Under the pieces are notes generated by a model, which saw nothing but the letters and a program-made list of their open reading frames with translations, was not told the origin of the DNA and did not search any database. Source: Trachelipus rathkii (taxonomy: Eukaryota; Arthropoda; Malacostraca; Isopoda; Trachelipodidae). Taken from it: DNA of 55,588 nt. Below, one piece after another: positions 1 to 12,065 of the stretch; within the stretch, counting starts at the first letter, position 1, and each line of letters opens with the position of its first letter. The translations under genes and the position numbers were made by a program. The DNA lies in assembly GCA_015478945.1 (NCBI GenBank), contig JABUQX010088308.1:1-55588 (forward strand), in the 5' to 3' direction.

Positions 1-1065
1 AGCATTTGACCGAGTATGGCACCCCGTCACTGGCTCTCCAGCTTCCCCCTCCTTTGACGGTTTCCTGCCTTCTCTTTGCATTGCTTATATCTATAGCTTT
101 CTTTCAAATCGTCACTCAATATCGGCTGTCGTTGATGGGCGACTTCTTCGGTCTTTTATGTCATAGTGGTGTTCCTGCAGGATTCTGTCTTACTCTCCAT
201 ATTATTCTCTAACTTTCTCAATTAATGATCTTCTCCCTGCACCTCTAACTCTACCACTCATATGCGATGATCCGACCCTTCATTCTTTAACTCATTCAAT
301 TCTACTCCCACTTTTTACTTCTAGAATTGCCTCCTCGTCTTAATCTTTCCGATTTTATTCTTCCTGATGACGGATAAAAATAACTTTGTGAATTCAAACA
401 TTTTAAAACACTCCACTATTACAACAAATCTCCTTCTCGCCAATAACCTTCTAAAAATTTCCTTCTCTTTTGACGGGTTCCTGTCGTACTCTCCTGTTGA
501 GCAATATAAACATTCCTTCGGCCTTAACATGAACAAAAAATTTCTTGAAACCTCACATCACAAAGGTTGTTAGGGCGGCCTCAACAGAAGCTGGAAAGTT
601 CTGTATTAGACTGTGAAGACTTTACCTCCTCTTTCTCAGGTATGCATCCGCTATAACAAAGGACTCATCCCGTCCATTATAGGAGTAACTGCTCTCATTC
701 TGGGGGGGGGGGCTTCAATGGTTTCACCGCTTTTGGACGAGGGTCGAGCGTCAATGCGCAAAAGGAGGCCTATAAACGTATGTCTGTCATTGCCAGTCTC
801 ACATTGACCTCTATCTTGCGAGGCGATAGAGATTGCGCTGCTATTATCTCTATGCCATAGGTACCGCAGCGCAAGTGCTCGAGGGAAACTTACCACTCGC
901 GTACCACCAACCTTTACGACGCTTCGTAGCACAATAGGTGCTGTAGGTCTGCTCACCGAGTATTGTGTTCCGACATTTAATATAGTAAAAGCAACAGGAA
1001 TCATCCTTACTTTCCCCATCATCTTTGTCTTTTTAATCTCTTCCATCTTCTGTATTTATTACTGA
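1..1065 (+). mobile_element. Non-LTR retrotransposon (Jockey/R1-like LINE), 3' half of ORF2 reverse transcriptase, broken
   Basis: The RT copies element RNA into DNA at the target site. Read across shifting frames, motifs occur in the right order. AFDRVWH is at 2-22. SGVPAGF at about 162-182 stands for the family SGVPQGS. INDLL is near 222-236, and CDDPTLH near 262-285 replaces the catalytic YADDSTLH. NMNKK near 528 follows, then a thumb/C-terminal segment with YNKGLIPS near 650 and SLLDE-like and KRRPIN-like text to about 780. YRSAS at about 860 matches the conserved YRYYxGRCS segment. The endonuclease and fingers lie outside the window. Several frameshifts and stops prevent any functional product. 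The text aligns clearly, at the nucleotide level too, with the minus-strand element at 53.2-55.6 kb, so both are one family. Calling it Jockey/R1-like rests on motif style; a neighbouring I-superfamily clade is possible. Confidence 0.85.
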
Positions 1066-2140
1066 ATCTTCATCATCCTCACTTATTAGGCCTGGCGTCT
1101 GTCGCTCATATGCGTAATTTGCGACGCTAGAGGGTGAACTTTTGAGAGTACTAAACCCCCTCCTTATACAATATACTGGTGACAAATACTGTAAAATAAG
1201 AAAAAGATCTCACTGCATTGGCAGATATTGTTGGTCAGAATGAAACTGAATCTTGCTTTCCCCCCATTTTTCTCATAAAGTCTATTTAATTTATTCAGAT
1301 TATCGAAGAGAATCGTAACTCTTTTTAATCAACTATTACCTCGAATGCAAACAGTCTGTCACGGAACGACACAAATTTTTGACCTATTTGCGGAATAGCA
1401 CTTATTATAATTCCTTTGACTTCTAGTAACTGGTTCTTAAGCGACACAACAAAAGTCTACTATAGGTCTTCTACCACAACTAACTCATCATGAATTGAAA
1501 AATCCTTTCAAATCCACCACATCTCATTCCTTTCCAGCAGCAACAACAAGCACATTGTCAACCACCACCAAATCCACTCTTTTCACCCGAGTCTACTTTC
1601 ATGGCTTTGATTTCAGACAACAGCGAGGGGCCCAAAAAATTCAAAAAAAATTTATTTTTTTGCCCCCTCCTTATTAAACACTTATCAAAAATTAAAACAC
1701 AATTTCCTCCATCTTATTCCTCCCCCCCCTCCCTAATTCCCCTCTATTGATGGGCTTCATTCCTCCCCACCCCTCCTTCCCCTCATCAATTGTTTTTTAA
1801 ATTTTCCCCCCTGCTTTTGGAAACATGGTATTTCATTTCGACAGTAATACGATACATCACACTCTATCGCCGAAGGATTGAAGGGCGCTGTACTGCGATC
1901 ACGGATCTTCTCCGAGGCATAGATTACTATTCCTGGCAAAAGATAAGTGGTATTAGGCAGCCAACCCAACTACCATCGTCCCTTAGCGCCTTCTACGAAC
2001 ACGCCATGGACATACGATGGGGGGAGCAATTTTTCTCACATATTATATCGTATGGGATTTATTATGGAGATAGGGATGTCTGGTTTATAGATGTTGTTCA
2101 CGAAGAGGGGATAGTGGATATAAGTCTTGTATTATGACAT
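1066..2140. other. Unassigned stretch downstream of the LINE
   Basis: No recognisable gene. Right after the LINE this may include its 3' untranslated end. Two open frames occur (1495-1677 and about 1790-2137, plus strand). The second begins at a TTG, not an ATG, and resembles no family I know. C-rich low-complexity runs lie at 1720-1790. Confidence 0.4.
1625..1671. repeat. Imperfect inverted repeat with A/T-rich loop
   Basis: A left arm beginning GAGGGGCCCAAAAAA pairs imperfectly with a right arm ending TTTTTTTGCCCCCTCC. It would fold into a hairpin and could be the end of a small non-autonomous element, but no partner terminus was found. Confidence 0.45.
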
Positions 2141-2239
2141 ATGTTGTCTAGGAGTTATGAAGCCTGCAAGATATTGAACGCTTGACATGAAAAGGCGAAC
2201 ATCAGGCACTTGAAAATTCATAGATTACAATAAAGCACA

Positions 2240-2640
2240 TATGGGTATATCAAAATACATTATATACTAATATATAATACTATTATATTATATACTATTA
2301 TAATATATCAATAATTATATTCATGTATAAAAATTACATTATTATACATAATACTATATAGTAGTTATATAATATATATATTTACTATTATATATATATA
2401 ATAGCATAGAAATATTAAACATAAGTATATATATATATATACATTATATATTATTATAAAATTATTATTATTATATTCATATATTATTCATTATATTACT
2501 TATTATTACTATATTAGTATTTGCAATTATTATTATAGTTCATTATTATTTAATATAATTAATTTATAATAATGTAATTAATTTATATTATAAAATTATT
2601 ATTTTATTATATTTATTGGTATATTATACAGTGGTGCTCA
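2240..2640. repeat. AT-only microsatellite-like array
   Basis: Nearly pure A/T with TATATA, ATTATT and TATTA motifs. No coding potential. Confidence 0.85.
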
Positions 2641-3330
2641 AACTATGCTTAAAGTTATTCATTCATATTTAAATAATATTTTATCGTTCAAATAATCGGT
2701 CAACACAATGAATCGGCGAGCACTTTGACGTACTGCACAGAATGTACGAGTATTTTAAAAATAAATATGCACTCAAGACACTAATAAATATTATATGCAC
2801 GATAAGCACGATTTTAATCGTCCATCATCTAAATAATATATATCTATATCTTATAGTATATTTATATTATATATAATACTACTATATATTTATATACTTT
2901 CTCTTCATATATACTCTATATCTTTACCTTACAACATATATATATATCTCAGTATATAATATATCGCAATCGTATCCTAATCTCGATCATACATGTACAA
3001 ATTCGAATAAAATTACTATACATAATCATAATAGTCAAGTTCGAGACTCTAAGAAATGCATGATCATTACAATTACCAAATCATTTCAATTCATTCTCGT
3101 TTCATTATGATGTAATATCTTAAGATATGAATATTGAATAACACTTCATGAATATTTCTCACTCTATCTTGAACCTTGGCAATTTTAATTTATAATTCTA
3201 CAATATAACACCTATGCAATCATGGAGAGAGGTCTCTATTAGCAGACGCCCAGAGTTACACGTATTATATATGTTATCACACTGACCGCAGGATGTTAAC
3301 TGTTCCATTATATTATTTATCTAGTTTTGA
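2641..3330. other. AT-rich intergenic DNA
   Basis: AT-rich, with short TA runs around 2840-2970. I see no gene, RNA or element motif. Confidence 0.5.
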
Positions 3331-4730
3331 GTATATTTTAACAGTAGAGAAGAAGTGAGGGATATATTTCCTCTGGAATCCCTTGTACTAATATTTTGAG
3401 TACCGGATAGTTATTGTGGTTGGTGTTTGGTTTGAGAGGGATGTAATCTGTGTTTGTAGTGTTTTAATTTAGGGTGATGGCCGCTTCTTAGCTCTGCCAA
3501 TGATGATTGATTGGTTCTAAGTGGGGAATTGTAGCTCCAGGTGCTATTATCTGAGTGGTAATGTTTGTTTATAATATGTTAGTAAGATTGATTTTTTTGT
3601 TACTTAAGTGATTTTTTTTACTGTTTAGTAATAGTAAATATTGATTATTTTAAAATCGAAGAGTATGATTTAGTTTTGAGTTGGTGGTGGTAATTGTTTC
3701 AGAATAACAGTAGCTGGTAAATTGCGAGGAGGAATTTTTCGACGTGTTGAACGGGTAAATGCAGGATAGAGATTTATATGATTAAATTTGTTGGCAAATG
3801 GAGTGTATTGGGGTGACTTGGGTTTGTGGGAATAGACATATGGTTTGTACCTTATAATCATGTCCATGGTAGTGTGTATCTTAGGTAGTAATTTTGGTTA
3901 GTTCATGCTATAGGTGTTTTGGTGGTTTTTGGATTGGTAGGTGTTGATGTGCTAGTCCAGTTATTGTATTCCTTAGAGCTTTTGCTTTGGTAGTATTTTG
4001 GAATGTTTATCTTTTGTATTTTTTAGTCACAGTATTAAGTTTAGAAATAGTTAGACTAAGCGTAGTATTATGATAGAGGTATATGATATATAGAGTTATA
4101 TTAGGGGGGGGCGTATATTTAGGCGTAATGGATGGTCCGAATTGTGTGAGGTAAGGTAATGAAGTGAGGAGTAGGAAAGAGAGTTATATTTAATTGGGTA
4201 GGTAATGAGTATATGTAGATATATGATTATGATGTTTATATTATAAATAGAGGGTGAGTAAGGTTATGATGAGAGTATTAGGGGGGGTTAGTAAATTAGA
4301 GTGAAAGCATGCCACAAGAAAAATTTATTAGGTAGGGGTGATTAATGTGTTATATTAAACGTATTTGTGTGAAATATATACGATGAGTAGGAATATTAAG
4401 TTATTTCTTTTTCCAATAGGATGAGAGCGAAGTAAGCTTACTACATATACAGTATGATGATAGATTTATAAATATATTGAGTATTAATATATATATAGGG
4501 ACTGAAATAGTGATTAGGTAGAACATATAATGATATATGATTAGTGGTGATTTAGTAATAGTATAGTATGAAATAGTAGAGGTGTATTATAGGAGTATAG
4601 AGTTGAGGGTATATAGGTTGTAGGTTATATTAATGATTAAGTGGTAAGTAGCGGAGGAGGGTAGGTGTAGATAGTGAGGTTATGATAGTTGGGGTTTTGG
4701 GGTGATTAGTATATATGTTAGGGCATGGGG
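3331..4730. other. G-over-C skewed, gene-poor block
   Basis: The plus strand is rich in G and T and strikingly poor in C, for example 3410-3480 and 4100-4300, with short G runs near 4107 and 4280. No frame gives a recognisable protein. The 65-residue minus-strand open frame at 3670-3867 looks like a by-product of the skew. Confidence 0.5.
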
Positions 4731-6130
4731 CATCATCTGCGCATAATCAGCATGGAGGGTGAGATGGCATCATCAATCATCTTATACGGATCATTATCGA
4801 GTCATAGGGTTTGAGGTACGAGTTGTATCCGTAGGTTATTTCAGTATTGCGTAGCTTCGCGAGGATATCGAATTTAGCCCTAGTATGGGAATATCTAAAT
4901 TAGTGGATGTCAATATGTTTGATATTGCTGAAAGTCTTCGTAACCTCAGCAATGGTCTTTCTTAATAAATTCGCTAAGCAAACCTAGAGCATCAGCAGAT
5001 TGATAATTTCATTTATGTTTGTTTTTTTTTTATTAAGTTATTTTAGATTTTGTCAAGTTAGTTTTAATTAGGTTCTGGCACGCTTGTCGTAATATATAAA
5101 TTTGCGTATCAATAACAACGCTGTTTTACTGGTTTAGACTAGTCGGGATCGATGACTAGGCCGGAAGTTGTGGGGTCGGGTCACGGTAATTTAGTTACGA
5201 GATATTTGAAGAATTTGTCTTGGTAGTAGAGCGCGCAAATATCATCAGGTGGAAATATACTATAGTGAATAATATTAGTTAATAGATAAGTAGATATAGT
5301 ATAGGATTACGTATTAGGATCTGATAATATATAATGAAATAGCATATATATATAGCCTTATATATTATATCCCGCAATAATAACTCTTAAACTTTGAAGA
5401 CCTGTATTACTTTATATAGTAGCTATATTCCAATTTTACATATAGGTCATTTCCAGGGATCTTACCCTAAAAGGATAAAACAATTTTGAAGAGGAAAAAA
5501 TTTAAAAAAGAGATACCAACACATAGATAATTATATCCACCGTTTTACTTCTTATATACTTGCGGATGATGGATCACCCTATATACAAAAATAAGACATC
5601 ATTGTTCAAAGTATTTTTCAGCAACCAAGCTCCAAATAAATATTCTTATATGTATATATAGCCTAATAATACCTTCGGTACTATAATGATATATCTATTA
5701 GTATAAGGTGAGTATTAAATTATACGTATATACCTATTATATATACTATGTAGTAATCCTAGGTTGGATACGAGCTAATCTATGAATATTGATAGCTTAC
5801 TCACCCTACTTTAACACTCATACCTGACTCAATTTTCAACTCAGTATCTTAATATTCTCAAAAAGTATAATAACACGCTTTATCAGGGTATCAAAAGGTT
5901 AATACATTTTGCTTGGAGGATCCTCGCATCAATTGATCTAATTTATATAAGAGGACCACTCGGTAAATTCAGCAATAAAAACCAAGTTTCCTCAAAAAAC
6001 TTCACACAATACTGTCAGCGGTGTATAAAGGCCCACATACACATTTTGTGATACCTTGTAAATGGATGTAAGTTATATCGCGTACGGATACAGAGGAATT
6101 GTAAACAAAACACCATAATGTAAGCTTATT
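4731..6130. other. Mixed-composition intergenic DNA
   Basis: Slightly higher GC at 4730-5230, then AT-rich. No gene recognised. A small perfect inverted repeat lies at 4924-4953 (arms ATTGCTGA/TCAGCAAT, 14-nt loop). Confidence 0.4.
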
Positions 6131-6705
6131 ACTCGAGAAATTCCGCGGTCCTCAAAAACTGAGAGACGATTTATTTGGAGGTTCTTACTCTATAGGTTCC
6201 GGCGTGGTGGGAGCCTTAACGGAAAGCCGGCGGAGTGGAAAACATAAAGTTATAATATCATATGCCATATATACCCTACTATATTCATATATATATATAT
6301 ATATCTATACATTATATATATACTATTTCTATATACTATATAATATAAGTATATATCTACTATATGCATACTTATTTTATTATATTTTATATAATATTTA
6401 ACCTTTAGGCTACAGCGATTTTATTACTAGGATATTATTTGTTTTTGGCCATGTACCGGGGCTTGAAGCGACGGGGAACACATGGGGGGAACGTTACTAT
6501 ATTCATTCCCCGTATTGGGGAAGGGCGCGGAGGATATCCCCGTCGAGGCACACCCAGATACCAACGAGCGGGGTTCCGTGGAGACCCTTCCCTCGGACGT
6601 TGGGAAATAGTTCCAATCGCCGTAGTTCCGCCGGAAGAGCCGGAGACCACGACTCCCTACACTCGTGCGCGTGATATTCGCCTTTCAGTTCTTAGTTTAT
6701 AAAAA
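6131..6705. other. GC-rich patch split by a TA array; unassigned open frames
   Basis: GC-richer DNA at 6130-6240 and 6430-6690 flanks a TA array at about 6250-6400. The second half is open on both strands. On plus, 6439-6702 carries 87 codons, with the first true ATG near 6451 and a proline/arginine-rich product. On minus, 6435-6650 carries 71 codons. I recognise neither. GC this high is unusual in the window and could mark an exon, an element fragment or foreign DNA. Confidence 0.35.
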
Positions 6706-7470
6706 TATTACAAAAACGAAATTACACTACAAGTTCTATTTATTTTAACGAGATCCAATATAAAAATTCTTTCCTAAAATAAACATAGAAAATCCAATAT
6801 TACTTAACATATATTATTACAATTTATTTTTTTGATCATTTTTTTTTATCCATACGGATTCTCAAAAATTTATTCCTTTGCCGTCGATATGGGGAAAGGA
6901 GGTTAGGATCTTTTTTGGATTTTAATTTTTTTATGTTAAATATTTTTGTTATTCATTTTTTATTTTAATTATTTATTTTTTCTATTTTACAATTTTTTTG
7001 TATTGGGAAAACAATCATAAGTTTGAAAAATATGTCAAATAACTCAATGTTTTATTATATTGCATTCTTGAGAAAAATTTTATATAAAACAGATTTGTTT
7101 CCGTTTATTTTTAAAAATGTCATCGTGACGTATTCATCATACGATGTTTATTTTAAAAGAGAGACTTCATTAAAGGAATTAATTAAAGGATATACAGGTA
7201 AATAATCAAGTTACAAGTAATTTAAATAACTGTCACTGACTTCGCATATATTTAAGTTAAATTTCGATGTGGAGTTTTTAAAAATGCGAAAAGAATGGAT
7301 CACCTGAAGTCTTATTTCATTTTTTATAAGATATTAATAAAAAATAATAATGAATTTATAGAAGGGTGAATAAAATGTATTATCCGTCTAAAATAAAAAA
7401 AAATTTCGGATTAAATTTCCTCAATGGCATTTTTTTTTACAAGGTAAGGTTTCCCTGGTAATAGCCATAA
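6706..7470. other. AT-rich intergenic DNA
   Basis: T-rich and A-rich runs, with a 60-codon plus frame (7023-7205) of lysine/isoleucine/phenylalanine-rich composition as expected by chance in such DNA. Nothing recognised. Confidence 0.5.
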
Positions 7471-7965
7471 TATATCCACTTTTATATATATAGGTTATTA
7501 ATAGTTTATAATATAATATATTATACTATTATATATTTATATATATATATATAATCAGGTATATATAATATTATATATAGTATATATATTAGTATATAGT
7601 ATATTATATTACAGTTGTTTTCTATGATATATATATTTTATATAGGCTTAAATGTTTTTAAATAAGTATCTATACGTTATATGATATATACTATATATAA
7701 TAACTTATTATATTATATTTTATATACTTATATATTATATACTACTATTATACATTCACTATACTAAATATAGGTAGACTAAGCCGATATATATAATATT
7801 TTATATAGCATATATATAATATAGTATATTTAGACTTACTTTATATTATTATTTAATATAAAAATATTAGTTAACAATATATATATATAGTCATACTCAA
7901 ATATATATATATTACCATATATATATATATAAATGTAACTATATATAACTTATTACTTATTTCTA
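7471..7965. repeat. TA-rich array
   Basis: Long stretches of TATATA and its interruptions. Open frames here (for example minus 7871-8119) are low-complexity translations of the array. Confidence 0.85.
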
Positions 7966-9430
7966 TGTTTACAATTGTAGTAAACATGTTTTGCCTTTGC
8001 ACAAGTCGCTTGTATAAACGAACAATTGCCGAAAATTGTTGTGATAAATTTATGTTTCTCACGACTGAAATTAAATTCTTATTTTTCGATGGGCTACTCG
8101 ATTCGGGTCCATACCTCATACGTGTGATGATTCATAAATTTTTAATTTTTTAGAGTGACTTATGGTTAAACTCCGATCGATGTAGCCTTACAATATTCCT
8201 TCTGTTCTATGACTAAGTTAAGAAAACTTATTTTAAGAATATAATCAACAACTAAAGCATATCGTTATACAACTGAGGATGTTGTTACGCTTTGAATAAT
8301 TTTGGTTTTGTGTGGCACCATATCTGAAGCAAACAGTTTTGGACAGAGGATTGAGTAGGAGGGGTTTCGAGTCAAAGTGCTCGTAAAGAGGGGTATGTAA
8401 AAGTAATGTGATGATAGCAGTTCACAATGATTTAAGTACGTGAGATAAGGCAGAATACTGTCGGGTGGAATCTATGCTAGATGGTGATGCTAAGGTTTGA
8501 CAAGTAATTGTTTGTTCTAAAATATTCTAGGCTATTTTGTTAGATAAAAGGAAAGTGGATGAACAGTGTAAGCAGGAAGTTTATGAAAATGCGTAGAGAA
8601 GTGAGCTGGTGCAACTAAAATCCTTGTGTGGAAATACGTCAAAATATAAATATTTAAATAGACCAAAGTCTATGAGTGCGCTAATGGGAAATTTTAAATG
8701 AGGTTATGTTGCTATGAGAGGTGTAGAACATATAAGTAGCTGAAGTATGTGAATGTGATATTCAGATAAACATGAAGGAAATGAACATGTTGTACTCCAG
8801 GGAGTTGTGGTCGTCGTGAAAGTGGATGTTATTGCGTGGTAAGGAGTCGTCTGGAATCGACTGACTCTCAGGAAAACTGAAGATAAAAAGCTGAATTCGA
8901 GCCAATAACATTAAATGGGCTCGAAAGGAAAGGAATGCGCAGTTTATCAGAAGTGAGAAAAGAAAAGGTGCACTAATAGTAGTGAATGACCGGGTTTCCG
9001 TGAGGGGTTGTACGGTTGTGGATTTAACTTTAGGCCCCTAAGGAAATGAAGCCGCAATCTATTTGACGAGCCTCATCAGTGATGTTCCTATTGGTGATTC
9101 TCTCTAGTAGCACACGCCCCCGCTACGGTGAAGAACTTTATTTTGATATCTGTGGATACAACCAGGACTCTCACTTCACAAAAGGGTGTGGAGAGGAGGA
9201 CTTGTGGTCCGCGAAGAGAGGATTCCCTTTTCTCGCTACTTCTGTCATTACGTTCTACCACCTACTTTTCAAGTTCTTTTGGGTCAATAAGTCTTCTCTT
9301 GATAACACGTCCATAACTGCGGGGACAAGGAGGTTCGAATCGATCGAGAATTTACACATCTTTATACAACATGTTTTTATAATATTTAACCACAACATTA
9401 AAATTTACTTAATAATAACAGGAGCTTAGC
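7966..9430. other. Unassigned stretch, G-skewed at 8300-9050
   Basis: The plus strand is purine-rich at about 8300-9050. A plus open frame at 9079-9429 (116 codons, starting GTG-ATG) reads polar residues at its start and then becomes hydrophobic. I recognise no domain in it. No element motif was found. Confidence 0.35.
8896..8925. repeat. Perfect inverted repeat, 8-bp arms
   Basis: TTCGAGCC and GGCTCGAA are separated by a 14-nt loop. A weaker 5-bp stem (AGTCG/CGACT) lies about 50 bp upstream, near 8846. Confidence 0.5.
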
Positions 9431-11460
9431 ATGGATTATTTTTTGAAGTTATCTTTGTAAGTTCCTTTATTCCACCTGGGAGTAATTTGTATTATATCAT
9501 AACTTTGAGTAAATTTTATTACAAATATATCAAAATGTTGAGGAGTAATAGATTGCAGCAAACAAACAGCAATTTTCAGTCCTCTCCTCAGTGGGGTGAC
9601 ATAAGATACTACTTTCTTTTTAGGAATCCTATAAGAATATTCTTCGTGCAGCTCGTATTATAAAGCAGTCCCTCTCAAATCGAAGACCAACTTACCTAGT
9701 GCTGGTAGTGGGACACACAAGCTATTTTCCTGGAAAGTCCTGGAAAGATAATCGATTCAATCAGTTAATCTTAAATTGAGGCACTAATAAGTTGAATGTT
9801 TGCTTTGTTAAAAGACTCTCATGCTACTAGCTAATAGGATACAACTGTAAGTTATTCAAAAGCTTTTTTTCATCATCCCGCAGCTTCTGTTTACACGGTA
9901 TATTTTTGGCAAAATTGAACCTGTAGTAATCAATGCTCACATAGATGGACTGACACTCTGTGATTGAACTTGTGAGATAAACAACATAATAATTGAGCTC
10001 TGATTAAAATCCCATGCAATAGTTTTATGGGCCACGTTACAGAAAACTCACCCTCTGTAATTTTTTGGTTTATTTCTTCGCAAACTGTACTAACGCTTTC
10101 AGCAAGCTATTTGAAATCGTGTTTTGTTTTATGAGATAAAGTTCTAAGTTTTAAATATTAAATTGAAGCCTTACCATACCAATGGACCGATCAGTTGTAT
10201 ATATATGAGTTTTTAAAATAACGCATTTTGTTGTGAATGAACTGATGTTTTCAAACATTAAAAAAAATAACCGTCAAAAGAGACAGGAAACTTAGGTGTA
10301 CTAAACTGCCACTTTTTCATATAAATTTTAGTTCTTTGGGTGCAAGAGTTTTTATATTACAGCTTTCAAAATTTTTCATAAATATAAATATGACGAAAAG
10401 ACATGTTTTACCTGTTTGGAGTTTAATTCGACGAGACTGATATTTATTTATTAACATAAAATATGATATATTAATTTTATTTCCTGACGTTAGCTCATTT
10501 ATCTCAGCCTATAAGCTTATAATTCTAATATTATTTTATTTCTTTAATCTATTTATATATACTAGCTCACGACTTATATCCATTCATATAATGAATTCAT
10601 GTTCCAATTTTGAGCTCAAAAGATGTAATTTGCATTAGTACATTAACAGCTTGTTTTTATTGTACAAAGAAGAACTAAAAAGCAAGAGTCAGTTTTCGGA
10701 TAAAAGAAAGAGAGTGCAAAGGCAAAAAAAATATGCTTCTCTCACGAGTCTCGTCTCCTTCTATAATCTCTTTAATGATTCAACTTATTTTTCTTTCTAT
10801 TAAGTAAATATAATATGCTCTTACTCTGTGAAATTGTATAATTTGGTCTCTTAGGTATTTAATATATACTTGCAAATAAGTTATTTTAAAGTATTAAACT
10901 AGATCTTTTGCGAGATACCCTCACTCGAGATATCTGTGACTAAGGTTTTCAAAATAGACATAGTTTTTTTTTACCTTTTTCACAAGATGCGTTGGTGTTT
11001 CTTATAATTACTTACATAATGTTAGTCTTCCTTCTAAAGTTAAGAAAGGTACTTCTTGCTTCTCGATGGAGTTGCTCGAATATCATCAAAGTTACTACAA
11101 ATTATATCGCTTGATATGATCAACTCTACATTTGTTATATACCACGGCACATTTCTTTTCCAGAGGTAAAACCAGTAAAAATCTTTAATTGCGTATCCCG
11201 TTAATAGTGGCACTGTCTTTAATTTTTAATATATATATACTTATTTATATTATCTTGTATTATTCTGAGTTAAATTTAAATGGGGAAACTTATTACTATA
11301 TAAACTTACCTTTTTCACAGGTCACTAATCGCCTTATACTCCTATTAGTAAAATTACTATTATTTATTTTAGTTTAACTATTAATTTGTGCTAATTAATC
11401 CAATATTCATTAATTTACAATACCATTTCACTCTCGTCCATCCTGATTTACTTATAGTAA
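9431..11460. other. AT-rich intergenic DNA with one candidate exon
   Basis: Mostly AT-rich with no element motifs. It contains the candidate terminal exon listed separately at 9624-9779; otherwise I see nothing. Confidence 0.4.
9624..9779 (+). other. Possible terminal exon of an unknown gene
   Basis: A pyrimidine tract ending TTTTTAG at 9617-9623 looks like a 3' splice site. It is followed by 51 open codons ending in TGA at 9777-9779. The reading begins ESYKNILRAARIIKQSL and continues NRRPTYLVLV, which is less low-complexity than chance frames nearby. No start codon, partner exon or homologue was identified, so this is only a candidate. A chance open frame is the main alternative. Confidence 0.12.
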
Positions 11461-12065
11461 ATATTCACTTTATTATAAGTAGTATATATGTATAAGTATA
11501 TATATGTATTAATTTTATTACATACTATTATACTATTATTAATATATTAAATAATACTTATATCATATTATTATAATATATATTATATATTATCATATAT
11601 ATACCTTATATACCTATATATATATATATATATATATAATAATATTATATATATATAGCTAATATAGATTATAATATTATATATACTCATATATTTACTT
11701 TCACTATAAATTATTTAACCTTTTCTTACTATACTCCCAATATCTATATATATATTACTATTATACTTGATCTATATAATATTATATACATCTAGTTACC
11801 TCATCTAATAGGTGATACATCATTCCATATATAATACTTATTTGAGCGCGTGTAGCGTATAATATTTGATATATATTATTCCTACTATAAATATATTATT
11901 AGAATAATCACCACATACAAATTAATGAAAAACATTAAATTACAACTATATATATTTATCTAACATACTAGCATAGATATGTATTATATTGACTATGATA
12001 AATTTTCGTAAAAGTATAGTTCCCTTTCTAACACTATATCTTATCACTTACTATCCTATATATTA
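11461..12065. repeat. AT-rich array with TA runs
   Basis: Long TATATA runs (for example 11615-11660) with irregular AT sequence. No coding potential. Confidence 0.8.

Noticed and set aside
4924..4953. Hairpin as a terminator or RNA gene
   Set aside because: 8-bp arms without T-run or other RNA-gene signals; expected by chance in a window this long.
9329..9341. GGTTCGAATCG as a tRNA T-arm
   Set aside because: Flanking bases do not pair into a T stem and no D-arm or acceptor stem is present.
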